A stretch of DNA of 64,000 nucleotides from Streptomyces guryensis (GTDB lineage Bacteria > Actinomycetota > Actinomycetes > Streptomycetales > Streptomycetaceae): assembly GCF_021261325.1 (NCBI RefSeq), contig NZ_JAJSBI010000031.1, positions 50,213 through 114,212 of the forward strand. Reading direction: 5' to 3'. The translations under genes and the position numbers were made by a program. The stretch's first letter is position 1. Each line of letters starts with the position of its first letter. Under the pieces are notes generated by a model, which was given only the letters and a program-made list of their open reading frames with translations, made no database searches and was not told the DNA's origin. This document shows, one piece after another, positions 26,850 through 35,461 of the stretch.

Positions 26850-27127
26850 GCCTCCGGCCCCGCTCAGGCCATCGCCTACGCACTGGACACCCGTACCGGC
26901 ACCGAACCGGCCGCTCCGCCGGCGGCTGCGTGCCCGTTGCCCTGTCCGGAATGGCAGATCGCCGCACTGATCGCCGGCGGGCAGGCGAACCGGTGGATCT
27001 CCGCCGACCTCGTGCCGTCGCCGCGCATCGTTTGACGGTCGTCGACCGCATCCTGACCAGGCTCGGCCTCTCCTCACGTGCCCGGACCGGCGCCCGGCGG
27101 GCCGCGAATCAGGTACCTACCCCGTAG
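26850..27127 (+). pseudogene. Decayed inverted copy of the LuxR-type regulator C-terminus
   Basis: SGPAQAIAYALDTRTGTEPA, then AAPPAAACPLPCPEWQIAALIAGG, matches the end of the intact regulator (SGPAQAIAYALDTETDADTR). After a frameshift near 27030 it continues as VVDRILTRLGLSSRART and ends ANQVPTP*, like the intact AANQVPTP*. The helix-turn-helix has lost conserved residues (PEW for RREQ). The copies are about 2.5 kb apart in opposite orientation. Confidence 0.8.
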
Positions 27128-27325
27128 AACTACCCAAGCCCGACGCCTGGCCCCCGGCCGAACCTTGTGTCACGCCGTGTCCCGGCGGGACGGAGCCCGG
27201 CGCGGAAGCGTCGTGGGCCCGCCACGTGGGGCCACACCCGCGGCGTCAGTACCAACGCGAGTCCAGGACCGCCTGACACCGCTGACGCGGCCTGTCCGTC
27301 ACACACCGCACAGAGGAGCACACCC

Positions 27326-28339
27326 ATGCCCTTCAAGACCAAGCGAGCCCTCGCTGACACCTCACCAACAGACGGAGCCGCCGTCTCCACCCGTGCCTTC
27401 CGCCGCCTGGGCGTTTCGGTGGTCATATCCGCCGCACTGGCCGGCGCGGTCGCGCTGAACGGCGTACACCTGACTCCCGACGCCCTCCACTCCTCCGCAT
27501 CGACGTCGAACGTGCGGCTCAACTCCCAGGACCTGGAGACCGTCAGTTTCGCGGAGCGGCAGATCCACTGGAACGTTGAGGACGGACCCGATGGCGCGAA
27601 GAACTTCGCGAACATGATCAATGAGCTGCGGACGGCCGCCAGCGCCATCGCGGGCGCGTCACGGCGGTCGATCGTCGACGCCGACGGCGTGACGCGGCAG
27701 GTCGACACCACCGACTCGTCCCAGAGTGACCGGTTCGCCGACATCATCGCCACGCTGCCGGCGTCGACGTCCCACAACAGCGCCACGGTGCACATCAGGG
27801 TCAGGCTCAACGACTTCTACGTCGTCCAGTTCTTCACCGTCAACCCCGTAGGGGGGACGTCTGGATACACCCTGGGCTCGGGCGTGCCCACGCTCAGCGA
27901 GGACGACCGTTCATTTCCCGAGCAGTACGACGAGCTGTCCAACAGGTCCAACGCGAACAGGCCCCTTGTCGGCCTGCGTCTCGGTCACCAGGAATTCCAC
28001 AACGCGGTCACCGTACTGGCCGGCACCAACAGCAACCATCAAGCCATTGCGAGGGCCATACAGACCTTCATCGTCGGCATCGCTGAAGCCGCGCGTTTCC
28101 GACCGATCGCCACCGGCATCGCTGCGAGGATGAAGAAGTTCGACTCCTACGTCCTGGGGCAGACGGACGTCCAGGCGATGCACAACTGGTCCAGGGCGAG
28201 CCAGATCTACCGCAACAACGGGGGCGCCAGCATCAGCCTCTACGGCCGTGCGGTCAACACCGCGGCGAGCGCGGCGGTCCTTCTGATGACCGCCCTGGGC
28301 GCCAAGGGGCTCAGCAAGGTTCCGAAGAGCGAACTGTAA
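27326..28339 (+). CDS. Ribosome-inactivating-protein (rRNA N-glycosidase) homologue 1
   Basis: 337 residues from the ATG at 27326, preceded by GAGGAG. RIPs depurinate the sarcin-ricin loop of large-subunit rRNA. The family signature is present: IAEAARFRPIA (Glu254 and Arg257, equivalent to ricin E177 and R180), then the active-site tryptophan in NWSRASQIY (W288). Tyr residues in DFYVVQF and EQYDEL match ricin Y80 and Y123 by order. An N-terminal hydrophobic segment (LGVSVVISAALAGAVAL, after about 28 polar residues) suggests export. No binding B chain or immunity gene is adjacent. A 33-base GC-rich hairpin follows. A paralogue lies at 56964. Confidence 0.82.
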   Translation: MPFKTKRALADTSPTDGAAVSTRAFRRLGVSVVISAALAGAVALNGVHLTPDALHSSASTSNVRLNSQDLETVSFAERQIHWNVEDGPDGAKNFANMINELRTAASAIAGASRRSIVDADGVTRQVDTTDSSQSDRFADIIATLPASTSHNSATVHIRVRLNDFYVVQFFTVNPVGGTSGYTLGSGVPTLSEDDRSFPEQYDELSNRSNANRPLVGLRLGHQEFHNAVTVLAGTNSNHQAIARAIQTFIVGIAEAARFRPIATGIAARMKKFDSYVLGQTDVQAMHNWSRASQIYRNNGGASISLYGRAVNTAASAAVLLMTALGAKGLSKVPKSEL

Positions 28340-28412
28340 ACCCGTCCAACCCAGCACGGCGGTATGCGCGCTGCGGCCGCTCTCCCCGGACCAGCCAGGG
28401 CCCGTGCGACGA

Positions 28413-28445
28413 GGGGCGTCCGGTCTTCACGGACCGGCGCGCCCC
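28413..28445 (+). terminator. Hairpin downstream of RIP homologue 1
   Basis: GGGGCGTCCGGTC, loop TTCACG, GACCGGCGCGCCCC forms a strong, nearly continuous GC-rich stem about 75 bases after the stop. Confidence 0.55.
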
Positions 28446-28571
28446 GCAGCGGCTCCGGGACTTGTCCGGCCACCCGTCTGCCCGGGGGAAGGCCGCGGTG
28501 CTCTGCATTCCGATGCCACATTTTCGTCATTTCTTGTCTCAGTCCCTGCCGCCTGAAAGCCGAATCCCGCC

Positions 28572-29939
28572 ATGAGCAACATGACTACCGAAGCGCCCGT
28601 GAATACCTTCCTTCCGGGGGGCCGGCGCCGACATCGCAAGCCCAGACAGAACGGCACGGGCAATGGTCTGCGCCGGGCTCTTGTTCTCGCCATGGCTGTG
28701 CCGGTGGCTTCCACCGCGCTGGCCGCGCCGTCCGCCTTCGCTGCGGACAAGACCGTCGGCGCGGCGGCCAAGACCGACGACCTGGACGCCACTGACCAGC
28801 GGATGGCCTCCAACCTCGAAACGCGCGTGCTCGACCAACGGCTGGGCTTGAACGTGAGCGGTGTGGTCGTCGACGCGGACTCGGACACCACTGTCTGGGG
28901 CCACAACGCGTCCACGGCGCTCATGCCGGCGTCCAACGCCAAGCTCGCCACCTCGACGGCCGCCCTGACCGTGCTCGGCCCGCACCACCGGTTCACCACG
29001 AAGGTCGTCTACGGCCACGGCGCCCTGACACTCGTCGGTGGCGGCGACCGCACCCTCACCACCGCCGATCTCGCCGAGCTGGCGAAGACGGCGGTCGCCG
29101 GACTCAAGGCCGCGGGGCTGACCAGCGTGAAGGTCGCAGTCGACGACAGCCTCTTCCCCGAGCCGACCCTGGCAGCCGGCTGGAACGACGGCTACTACCC
29201 CGACACCGTCGCCCCGGTCCGCGCCCTTGTCGTCGACGGGCACGGCGTACAGGACACGTCCATCGACGCCGGGCAGGTCTTCGCCAAGCAGCTCGCTGCG
29301 GAGGGCGTCACCGTCGACGGTGACGTGACCCGGGCCACTGTGGGCCCGGGCGACGTACCGGTCGCACGCCACCGTTCGGCGCCGCTGAAGGAGATCGTCC
29401 ACACGATGCTCAAGCACAGCGACAACAACATCGCCGAGACCCTGCTGCGGATGACCGCCCTGGCCGCGGGCCGCCCGGCCACCTTCGAGGGCGGCACCGA
29501 GGTCGTACGCCAGGTGCTGACCCGGGTGTACGGCGTGTCGCTCGACAACTTCGAGCTCTACGACGGTAGCGGCCTGTCCCGCGCCGACCGCATCCCGGCC
29601 GCCACCCTCGCCCAGATCCTCGAACTGCTGACCCAGCACCGCTATGCCCACACGCTGGGCTCCATCCTCGACGGGCTTCCCGTGGCCGGCGAGGCTGGCA
29701 GCACCCTCGGGCCGGAGTACGGCCGCTTCGACGACGCGAACTCCAAGTGCGCCGTCGGTAAGGTGCATGCCAAGACCGGCACTCTCACCGGCGCGGTCGC
29801 GCTCAGTGGTCTGACGCAGGGCAAGGACGGCAGGTGGAAGGTGTTCTCCTTCGTCGAGAACGGCTCCACCGTCGACCCGAACGCCATCAAGGACGCCATG
29901 GACGACCTCGCCGCGACCGTCAACGGCTGCTACGCGTAA
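28572..29939 (+). CDS. dacB: D-alanyl-D-alanine carboxypeptidase/endopeptidase (PBP4-type, family S13)
   Basis: 455 residues with a signal peptide (RRALVLAMAVPVASTALAAPSAFA) after a basic n-region. Penicillin-binding motifs are in order: SxxK as ASNAKL (S121, K124), SxN as HSDNNIAE, and KTG as HAKTGTLTG. It trims or cleaves peptidoglycan peptides outside the membrane. The length fits secreted actinobacterial DacB proteins. It stands between a RIP homologue and a RraA fragment, with its own upstream gap of 232 bases, so it is probably transcribed alone. Confidence 0.93.
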   Translation: MSNMTTEAPVNTFLPGGRRRHRKPRQNGTGNGLRRALVLAMAVPVASTALAAPSAFAADKTVGAAAKTDDLDATDQRMASNLETRVLDQRLGLNVSGVVVDADSDTTVWGHNASTALMPASNAKLATSTAALTVLGPHHRFTTKVVYGHGALTLVGGGDRTLTTADLAELAKTAVAGLKAAGLTSVKVAVDDSLFPEPTLAAGWNDGYYPDTVAPVRALVVDGHGVQDTSIDAGQVFAKQLAAEGVTVDGDVTRATVGPGDVPVARHRSAPLKEIVHTMLKHSDNNIAETLLRMTALAAGRPATFEGGTEVVRQVLTRVYGVSLDNFELYDGSGLSRADRIPAATLAQILELLTQHRYAHTLGSILDGLPVAGEAGSTLGPEYGRFDDANSKCAVGKVHAKTGTLTGAVALSGLTQGKDGRWKVFSFVENGSTVDPNAIKDAMDDLAATVNGCYA

Positions 29940-30019
29940 AAACTTCACGGCATTCGCCTGACGCACGACCGCTGTCGGAAACGGGGTCGTCGACATGACA
30001 GCTCGGAAGCCGGGGACCC

Positions 30020-30170
30020 GTGCGCGGCTGGGCCGTCGCCCTGTCCGCCGCTGAGGTGGAGCGGATCGCCGAGAGCGCCGAGCGGCCGGTCCCCCGGGAC
30101 GTCATCGTCGTCGCCAATGACGGCGGCACCGACGTCTCTTCCTGGGGCGGAGGTGCGAGCCGCGGCATCA
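30020..30170 (+). pseudogene. RraA-family fragment
   Basis: PRDVIVVANDGGTDVSSWGG matches the conserved core of the intact RraA protein at 31165 (QSVIVVDNQGRTDVSCWGG). No start domain precedes it and the match ends abruptly where the LysR gene's 3' end begins. It appears to be a leftover from duplication or rearrangement of the neighbouring RraA genes. Confidence 0.65.
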
Positions 30171-31091
30171 CGTCGCTGTCGACGCCGATCCCGGCCACAT
30201 CGGTCCTTGTGCGGCGGTCAGCCGTGTCGCGAGCTCCGTGAGGCGCTCGGTCAGTGCCCCTGGTGCTGATCTCGTCATGGCGGTGAGCTCGATGGTCGCC
30301 GCTCCGTGACGTAGCGGTCTGAACCTGACGGTTGGGCGCGCCGCGGACGCCGCGGCGGGGACGACGGTGACGCCGAGACCGCACTCGACCATGGCGATCT
30401 GCGAGGTCACCGACCTCGCCCAGTGCGTGGGGACGGGGCTGAATCCGGCCGTGCGGCACATGGCGGCCATGGCGTCGTGGTAGTCGGGTGAGATGTGGCG
30501 GTTCAGCCACACCCAGGTGTCGGCCGCGAGGTCCGCCAGGTCCAGTGGGCCGTCGTCGGCGGCACCGGGATGGCCGACGGGGAGGGCTGCGACGAAGCGG
30601 TCGACGAAGAGTGAGGTTGCCGTGGTGCCGCGTACCGGGGCGGTCTGGCGCACGATGGCCCAGTCGAGTGTGCGGTCGAGGAGTCCTGCCGCGGCTTCGT
30701 GCGTGTCGATCTCCTGGGTGCGGATCTCGATGTCCGGTGCATCCTCGTGGAATTGCTCGAGCACCAGCGGCAGCGGCCAGGAGAAGGCCGAGGCGACCGC
30801 GCCCAGGCTCAGCCGCCCGCCACGTCCGGTGGCCGCGTGCCGGGCGGCGATCTCGGCGTCCTCGGCCTGGCGGATCAGCGCTCGGCAGTGCTCCAGGAAC
30901 ACGGCCCCGGCCTCGCTGAGGGCGACCGATCGCTGGGTGCGGTGCAACAGCTCGAAACCCAGCTGTCGTTCGAGCTGCTTGATCGCCTGGGACAGTGGCG
31001 GCTGGGACATCTGGAGCCGCTCCGCCGCCCGGCCGAAGTGGAGTTCCTCGGCCACGGCGACGAAGTAGCGGGCTTGGCGGATCTCGACCAC
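30168..31091 (-). CDS. LysR-family transcriptional regulator
   Basis: 307 residues. The N-terminal winged helix-turn-helix (ARYFVAVAEELHFGRAAERL, then MSQPPLSQAIKQLERQLG) is textbook LTTR, followed by a two-lobed effector domain (LSLGAVASAFSWPLPLVLEQ). It resembles the BenM/CatM subgroup, which responds to aromatic or organic acids. It is divergent from the RraA operon across 73 bases and is the likely activator of that operon in response to its substrate. Confidence 0.92.
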   Translation of the reverse strand: MVEIRQARYFVAVAEELHFGRAAERLQMSQPPLSQAIKQLERQLGFELLHRTQRSVALSEAGAVFLEHCRALIRQAEDAEIAARHAATGRGGRLSLGAVASAFSWPLPLVLEQFHEDAPDIEIRTQEIDTHEAAAGLLDRTLDWAIVRQTAPVRGTTATSLFVDRFVAALPVGHPGAADDGPLDLADLAADTWVWLNRHISPDYHDAMAAMCRTAGFSPVPTHWARSVTSQIAMVECGLGVTVVPAAASAARPTVRFRPLRHGAATIELTAMTRSAPGALTERLTELATRLTAAQGPMWPGSASTAT

Positions 31092-31164
31092 GATTCGCAG
31101 ATCCTCTTACTGAGATAGGGAATCAGACCTTCCGAATATATCCGGACGCTGTTGAAGTGGAGGC
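31092..31164. promoter_or_regulatory. Divergent LysR/RraA control region
   Basis: 73 bases must hold both promoters. GATTC (31092-31096) and GAATC (31120-31124) form an interrupted dyad, and the AT-rich CCGAATATATCC follows. A LysR site is expected here, but the exact box is not certain. Confidence 0.4.
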
Positions 31165-31830
31165 ATGAGTAACTCATCCCTCCTCGATCGCTACGCGGCG
31201 CTCGACTCCGCCGCGGTCAGCGATGCGCTCGACCAGCTGGGACTGCCCGCCGGCGTCGGCGGCATCCGTCCGGTGTGGGGCCCCTCGGCCGTCGTCGGGT
31301 TCGCCGTCACCGTCGGCCTGGAGCCGCGTTCCGACCGTCCGGCCGGAGCCCACATCGCCACGACAGCCATTGAGACCGCGGGCGAGCAGAGCGTGATCGT
31401 CGTCGACAACCAGGGCCGCACCGACGTGTCCTGCTGGGGAGGCATCCTGAGCCTGGGCGCGGCCCGGCGCGGGGTGCGTGGTGTCGTCGCGGACGGTGTC
31501 TGCCGCGATGTGGCGGAGGCCCGCGAGCTGGGCTTCCCGGTGTTCTCACGCGGTGCGATCCCCGCGACGGCGCGGGGCAGGCTGCGGCAGCGTGCCACCG
31601 GCGAGCCGGTCGAGATCGCCGGGCTCAGGGTCGAGCAGGGCGATGTCGTGGTCGCCGACGAGACCGGCCTCGCCGTCGTCCCTCGGGAGCGGGCCGAGGA
31701 GGTGGCCGAGATCGCCACCGCGATCGTGGCGAGGGAGCGCGCGATCGCGGACGAGGTCCGCGCGGGGGCCCGCCTGTCCCACGCCATGCACGACGACCGC
31801 CTCGCCGGAGAGCAGGAGACCGCCCGATGA
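31165..31830 (+). CDS. RraA-fold protein 1 (HMG/CHA aldolase-like)
   Basis: 221 residues. It belongs to the RraA/4-hydroxy-4-methyl-2-oxoglutarate aldolase family. The class II pyruvate-aldolase signature G-X20-R-D-X2-E is complete: G in CWGGILS, then 20 residues to CRDVAE. The N-terminus (YAALDSAAVSDALDQLGLPA) is typical of the family. An aldolase of this type cleaves a 2-oxo acid to pyruvate plus another oxo compound with a divalent metal. It is the first gene of a five-gene operon, overlapping the next gene as ATGA. Confidence 0.88.
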   Translation: MSNSSLLDRYAALDSAAVSDALDQLGLPAGVGGIRPVWGPSAVVGFAVTVGLEPRSDRPAGAHIATTAIETAGEQSVIVVDNQGRTDVSCWGGILSLGAARRGVRGVVADGVCRDVAEARELGFPVFSRGAIPATARGRLRQRATGEPVEIAGLRVEQGDVVVADETGLAVVPRERAEEVAEIATAIVARERAIADEVRAGARLSHAMHDDRLAGEQETAR

Positions 31831-32492
31831 CCATCCCTTCCTCCCCCGCGCTCCTGGCCACCCATCTGTCCACCGCGTCCGTCTCCGACGCCCTCGACTC
31901 GCTCGGGCTGCCCGGCTCTCTCCATGGCATCGGCGCCCTGCGCCAGGGCCAGCGCATCGTGGGGCCGGTCTTCACCGTGACCTACGAACCGGTCGATGAG
32001 ACCGGCGGCACCGTCGGTGACTTCCTCGACGACGTCCCATCCGGCTCCGTGATCCTGATCGACAACGCGGGCCGCACGGACTGCACGGTATGGGGCGGCA
32101 TCATGAGCGAGACCGCCCACGAGCGGGGCATCGCGGGCACGGTCATCAACGGCACCTGCCGCGATGTCGCTGTGGCGACCGGCGTCGGTTACCCGATCTG
32201 GTCGGTCTCCCGGTTCATGCGGACCGGCAAGGACCGGGTCCGGGTGGCCGCGGTCCAGACGGCTGTGACCATCGACCAGGTCCTCATCCACCCCGGCGAC
32301 ATCCTCGTCGCCGACGACGACGGCGCCGTGGTCGTCCCGGCCGCCCGCTGGGACGAGGTCGCCGAGCTCGCACGGCTCATCGACCGGGTCGAGGAGGCCG
32401 TCGTCGAGGCCGTTCGCGGCGGTGCGACGCTCGCCGAGGCGCGCGCCCGGCACGGCTACCACTCCCTGCAGACCCGGAAGGACCCGTCATGA
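31827..32492 (+). CDS. RraA-fold protein 2, catalytic motif incomplete
   Basis: 221 residues, same family and length as its neighbour (LSTASVSDALDSLGLPGSLH at the start). The Arg-Asp pair is present in GTCRDVAVA, but the acidic residue two positions further on, needed by HMG/CHA aldolases, is Val. It may be inactive, have another reaction, or form mixed trimers with the flanking paralogues. It overlaps both neighbours by 4 bases (ATGA), so translation is coupled. Confidence 0.87.
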   Translation: MTIPSSPALLATHLSTASVSDALDSLGLPGSLHGIGALRQGQRIVGPVFTVTYEPVDETGGTVGDFLDDVPSGSVILIDNAGRTDCTVWGGIMSETAHERGIAGTVINGTCRDVAVATGVGYPIWSVSRFMRTGKDRVRVAAVQTAVTIDQVLIHPGDILVADDDGAVVVPAARWDEVAELARLIDRVEEAVVEAVRGGATLAEARARHGYHSLQTRKDPS

Positions 32493-33109
32493 ACGACAGA
32501 GTTACGGACGACCCCGCCCGCGGGCACTCAAGCGCGACGCTGCTGGAGGCGTCCCGACTCGGCATCGCGCTCACCCCGGATCTGCGGCCGCTGTGGGCCG
32601 GCGCCCGGCTGTGCGGCCCGGCGTTCACCGTCCAGGGAGCGGGAGGCGACAACCTCGCCCTGCACCACGCCGTCCTCCAGGCCCCGCCCCGATCCGTACT
32701 GGTGGCCGACCTCGGTGGCGCCCGCTTCGGCCATTGGGGCGAGGTCCTCACGGTGGCCGCCCTGCACCGGGGGATCGCCGGTCTGCTCATCGACGGCGGC
32801 GTCCGGGACGCGGCGGAGATCGAGGCGCTCGGCTTCCCGGTGTTCTCGCGCAACAACGCCATTCTCGGCACCCGCAAGGACTTCCGGGGAGTGTTCGGGC
32901 ACCCCGTCACGGTCGGCGGCATCACGGTCGACACCGGCGACCTCGTCGTCGGCGATGCCGACGGCGTCGTCGCCCTTCCCTCGGGCGGGGCCGAGAGAAT
33001 CCTCGACGCCGCCGACGCCCGGGTGGCGCACGAAACGGAGCTGATGGCGCGGCTGCGGGAAGGCCGCAGCACGCTCGAACTGTACGACTTCGAAGCCGGC
33101 GGACGGTGA
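32489..33109 (+). CDS. RraA-fold protein 3 (HMG/CHA aldolase-like)
   Basis: 206 residues from the ATG at 32489, overlapping the previous stop. The aldolase motif is present (HWGEVLT, then GGVRDAAEIEALGFPVFSR), with Arg, Asp and Glu in place. It lacks the N-terminal ALDSAAVSDAL helix seen in the first two and starts closer to the core (ATLLEASRLGIALTPDL), so it is the more divergent paralogue. It shares the operon and translational coupling with the others. Confidence 0.87.
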   Translation: MNDRVTDDPARGHSSATLLEASRLGIALTPDLRPLWAGARLCGPAFTVQGAGGDNLALHHAVLQAPPRSVLVADLGGARFGHWGEVLTVAALHRGIAGLLIDGGVRDAAEIEALGFPVFSRNNAILGTRKDFRGVFGHPVTVGGITVDTGDLVVGDADGVVALPSGGAERILDAADARVAHETELMARLREGRSTLELYDFEAGGR

Positions 33110-33114
33110 CGCGG

Positions 33115-34293
33115 ATGACGGACAACCCGATCTTCGCCGTGGCCGCGAGGGCCGAAACCCTGCGGGCCCGAGGCGCGGATGTCATCACGCTCGCCGCCGG
33201 GGAGCCCCAGGCGGCCACCAGTGCCGTGGTCGTGGAGGCCGCCGTGGCCGCGGTCCGCGACCCCGTCGCCCACCATTACGGACCCGCGCAGGGAGATCCC
33301 GACCTTCGCGAGCTCGTCGCCGCGAATGTCACCCGTGACACCGGACCGGCCTGGACCGCGGACGACGTCCAGATCGCCCTCGGCGCGAAGCACGCCCTCT
33401 TCCTAGCCCTCCAGGCTCTCGTCGGCGCCGGCGACGAGGTCCTGGTCGCGGGGCCCGGCTGGCCCGGGCACGCGGAGGTCGTCGCCGCGGCCGGTGGCGT
33501 CGCCGTGCCGGTCACCGCCGACAAGGAGTTCCGCGTCTCGGTCGACGCACTCGACCGCTGCCGCACTTCCCGCACCCGAGCACTCATTCTCTCCAGCCCG
33601 GGCAACCCCACCGGCGCCGTTCACCCCGAGTCCCGGCTGCGGGACATCGCGGACTGGGCTCAGCGCCACGGCATGTGGGTCATCAGCGACGACATCTACC
33701 GGGCGTTCGACTACACCGGGACGTATCAGTCGATCCTGCGCGTGGCTCCGCAACTGCGCTGCCGTAGCGTCGTCGTCGGCGGCGTGTCCAAGGAACACGC
33801 CATGACGGGCTGGCGCGTCGGCTGGCTCGCGGCACCCCGGGAGATCATCGCCTCCGCGCGCCTCCATGTCTCCCGCACCATCACCCACGTCCCGACCGTC
33901 AACCAGAGGGCCGCACTCGCCGCACTGGACGACCACGACACCCCAGCCAGGGCCGCCCGCGACTACGCGCGCCGGCGCACGATGCTGGTCGAGGCGCTCA
34001 ACCAGATCGACGGCATCGACTGCCCGCTGCCCGACGGCGGCATGTTCGCCTTCCCCGACGTCAGCGGGCTCCTCCACGACCGGGGCTGGAGCAGCAGCGC
34101 CGACCTCGCCGCGTGGCTCCTCGACACCGCCCACGTCGCGGTCGTACCCGGCGAGGCGTTCAACGCACCCGGCCGGATCCGCGTGTGCTTCGCCATTGAC
34201 GACGAGACCCTGATCACCGCGATCGACCGCCTGAAAGCCGCGCTGGGACCCGTGCCCGAGGCCGACACCCGGCAACTGGAGGAGGCCCGTTGA
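33115..34293 (+). CDS. PLP-dependent aminotransferase, class I/II
   Basis: 392 residues from the ATG at 33115 (GGACGG 8 bases upstream; a GTG at 33106 overlapping the previous stop is the alternative). Fold type I features: NPTG in SSPGNPTGAVHP, the aspartate in WVISDDIYRAFDY, and the PLP lysine in GGVSKEHAMTGWRVGW. It resembles the aspartate aminotransferase family (AspB-like) in spacing. It would convert an amino acid to the 2-oxo acid that the RraA-type aldolases could cleave, or run in reverse. Confidence 0.9.
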   Translation: MTDNPIFAVAARAETLRARGADVITLAAGEPQAATSAVVVEAAVAAVRDPVAHHYGPAQGDPDLRELVAANVTRDTGPAWTADDVQIALGAKHALFLALQALVGAGDEVLVAGPGWPGHAEVVAAAGGVAVPVTADKEFRVSVDALDRCRTSRTRALILSSPGNPTGAVHPESRLRDIADWAQRHGMWVISDDIYRAFDYTGTYQSILRVAPQLRCRSVVVGGVSKEHAMTGWRVGWLAAPREIIASARLHVSRTITHVPTVNQRAALAALDDHDTPARAARDYARRRTMLVEALNQIDGIDCPLPDGGMFAFPDVSGLLHDRGWSSSADLAAWLLDTAHVAVVPGEAFNAPGRIRVCFAIDDETLITAIDRLKAALGPVPEADTRQLEEAR

Positions 34294-35111
34294 GCCCCGT
34301 CACCAAGCTCGAACCCTTCACGCTCCCCCTCACCGTCGACGGGACCCGCCTCGAAGTGGCCGGCCTGCGCCGCGACGGCGTCGGCACGCCCCTGGTGTTC
34401 CTCCACGGCTTCGGCTCGACCAAGGAGGACTACGCGGACGTCATCCAGCAGGAACAACTCGCCGACCGCCCGGTCCTCGCCTACGACGCCCCCGGCTGCG
34501 GCCGCACCACCTGCTCGGACCTCGACGCCGTGTCTGTCCCATTCCTGGTCTCGGTCGCCGAGCAGGTCCTGCGAGCCCGGCAGATCGACCGGTTCCATCT
34601 CGTCGGACACTCGATGGGCGGCCTGACCGCACTCCTGCTCGCGGACAGCGACCCCGGCAGGGTCGCGAGCTTCGTCAGCATCGAGGGCAACGTCGCACCC
34701 GAGGACTGCTTCCTCAGCCGGCAGATCGTCACCCACGCCGACGACGACCCCGACACGTTCCTGACCCGGTTCGCCGAGCGCGTCGCCGGGTCACGCTTCC
34801 ACGCCGGCCGCCTGTACGCCGCGAGCCTTCCGTACAAGGTCCGGGCCGGAGCGGTCCGAGCGATCTTCGAGTCCATGGTCGACCTCTCCGACCACGGCAA
34901 ACTGCTCGACCGGTTTCTCGGACTCCCCATGCCGAGGATGTTCATGTACGGAGAGCAGAACGACTCGCTGTCGTACCTGGCGAAGCTGGCCGAAGGTGGT
35001 GTGGAGCTCGCCGAGATCAGCCACTGCGCCCACTTCCCCATGTACTCCAACCCGCCGCAGATGTGGGCCCGCATCGCCGGCCTCGTCGCACGGGCCGAGG
35101 CCGGCTGCTGA
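34290..35111 (+). CDS. Alpha/beta hydrolase
   Basis: 273 residues from a TTG at 34290 that overlaps the aminotransferase stop (TTGA) and follows GGAGGAGG. The oxyanion region LVFLHGFGSTKEDY precedes the nucleophile elbow VGHSMGGLTAL (Ser). A late Asp/Glu region and the catalytic His in ISHCAHFPM complete a serine-hydrolase triad. The substrate could be an ester, lactone or amide feeding the operon; nothing in the sequence fixes it. It is the last gene of the RraA operon. Confidence 0.88.
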   Translation: MSPVTKLEPFTLPLTVDGTRLEVAGLRRDGVGTPLVFLHGFGSTKEDYADVIQQEQLADRPVLAYDAPGCGRTTCSDLDAVSVPFLVSVAEQVLRARQIDRFHLVGHSMGGLTALLLADSDPGRVASFVSIEGNVAPEDCFLSRQIVTHADDDPDTFLTRFAERVAGSRFHAGRLYAASLPYKVRAGAVRAIFESMVDLSDHGKLLDRFLGLPMPRMFMYGEQNDSLSYLAKLAEGGVELAEISHCAHFPMYSNPPQMWARIAGLVARAEAGC

Positions 35112-35461
35112 CCGTCGTGTACGGCGAGCCGCGCGCGGCGCAGGCCCACTTGCAGGGCAGGAGCGAGCCGGTGCCGAGGGCTGATGTGACGAACCGTGAT
35201 CAGGATGTCGCCCCGACCGCCCAGGGGGTGGGGCGGCCGGGGCTGTTTCGCTCGGGCAACGGCGCGTCTGAACCGAGCGGGGCCGGCGGCGCGGGAGCGC
35301 CGGTTCGGCCACCGCGACGGTGACAGTCGCGTGATCTCCTGGGTGACCTGCAGGAAGTGCTCGGCTTCCTGGGGTTCGCTGCGATGCGATGCCGAACAGG
35401 GTGAGGGCCGGGAGCCAGCTGGAGAAGTCAATGATCCGACGGCCTACGTTAAGATTTTTGA
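35112..35461. other. 350 bases between operon end and LysR gene
   Basis: No gene is recognised. AT-rich CCTACGTTAAGATTTTTGA just before 35462 is likely the LysR gene's promoter or ribosome region. Confidence 0.4.
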
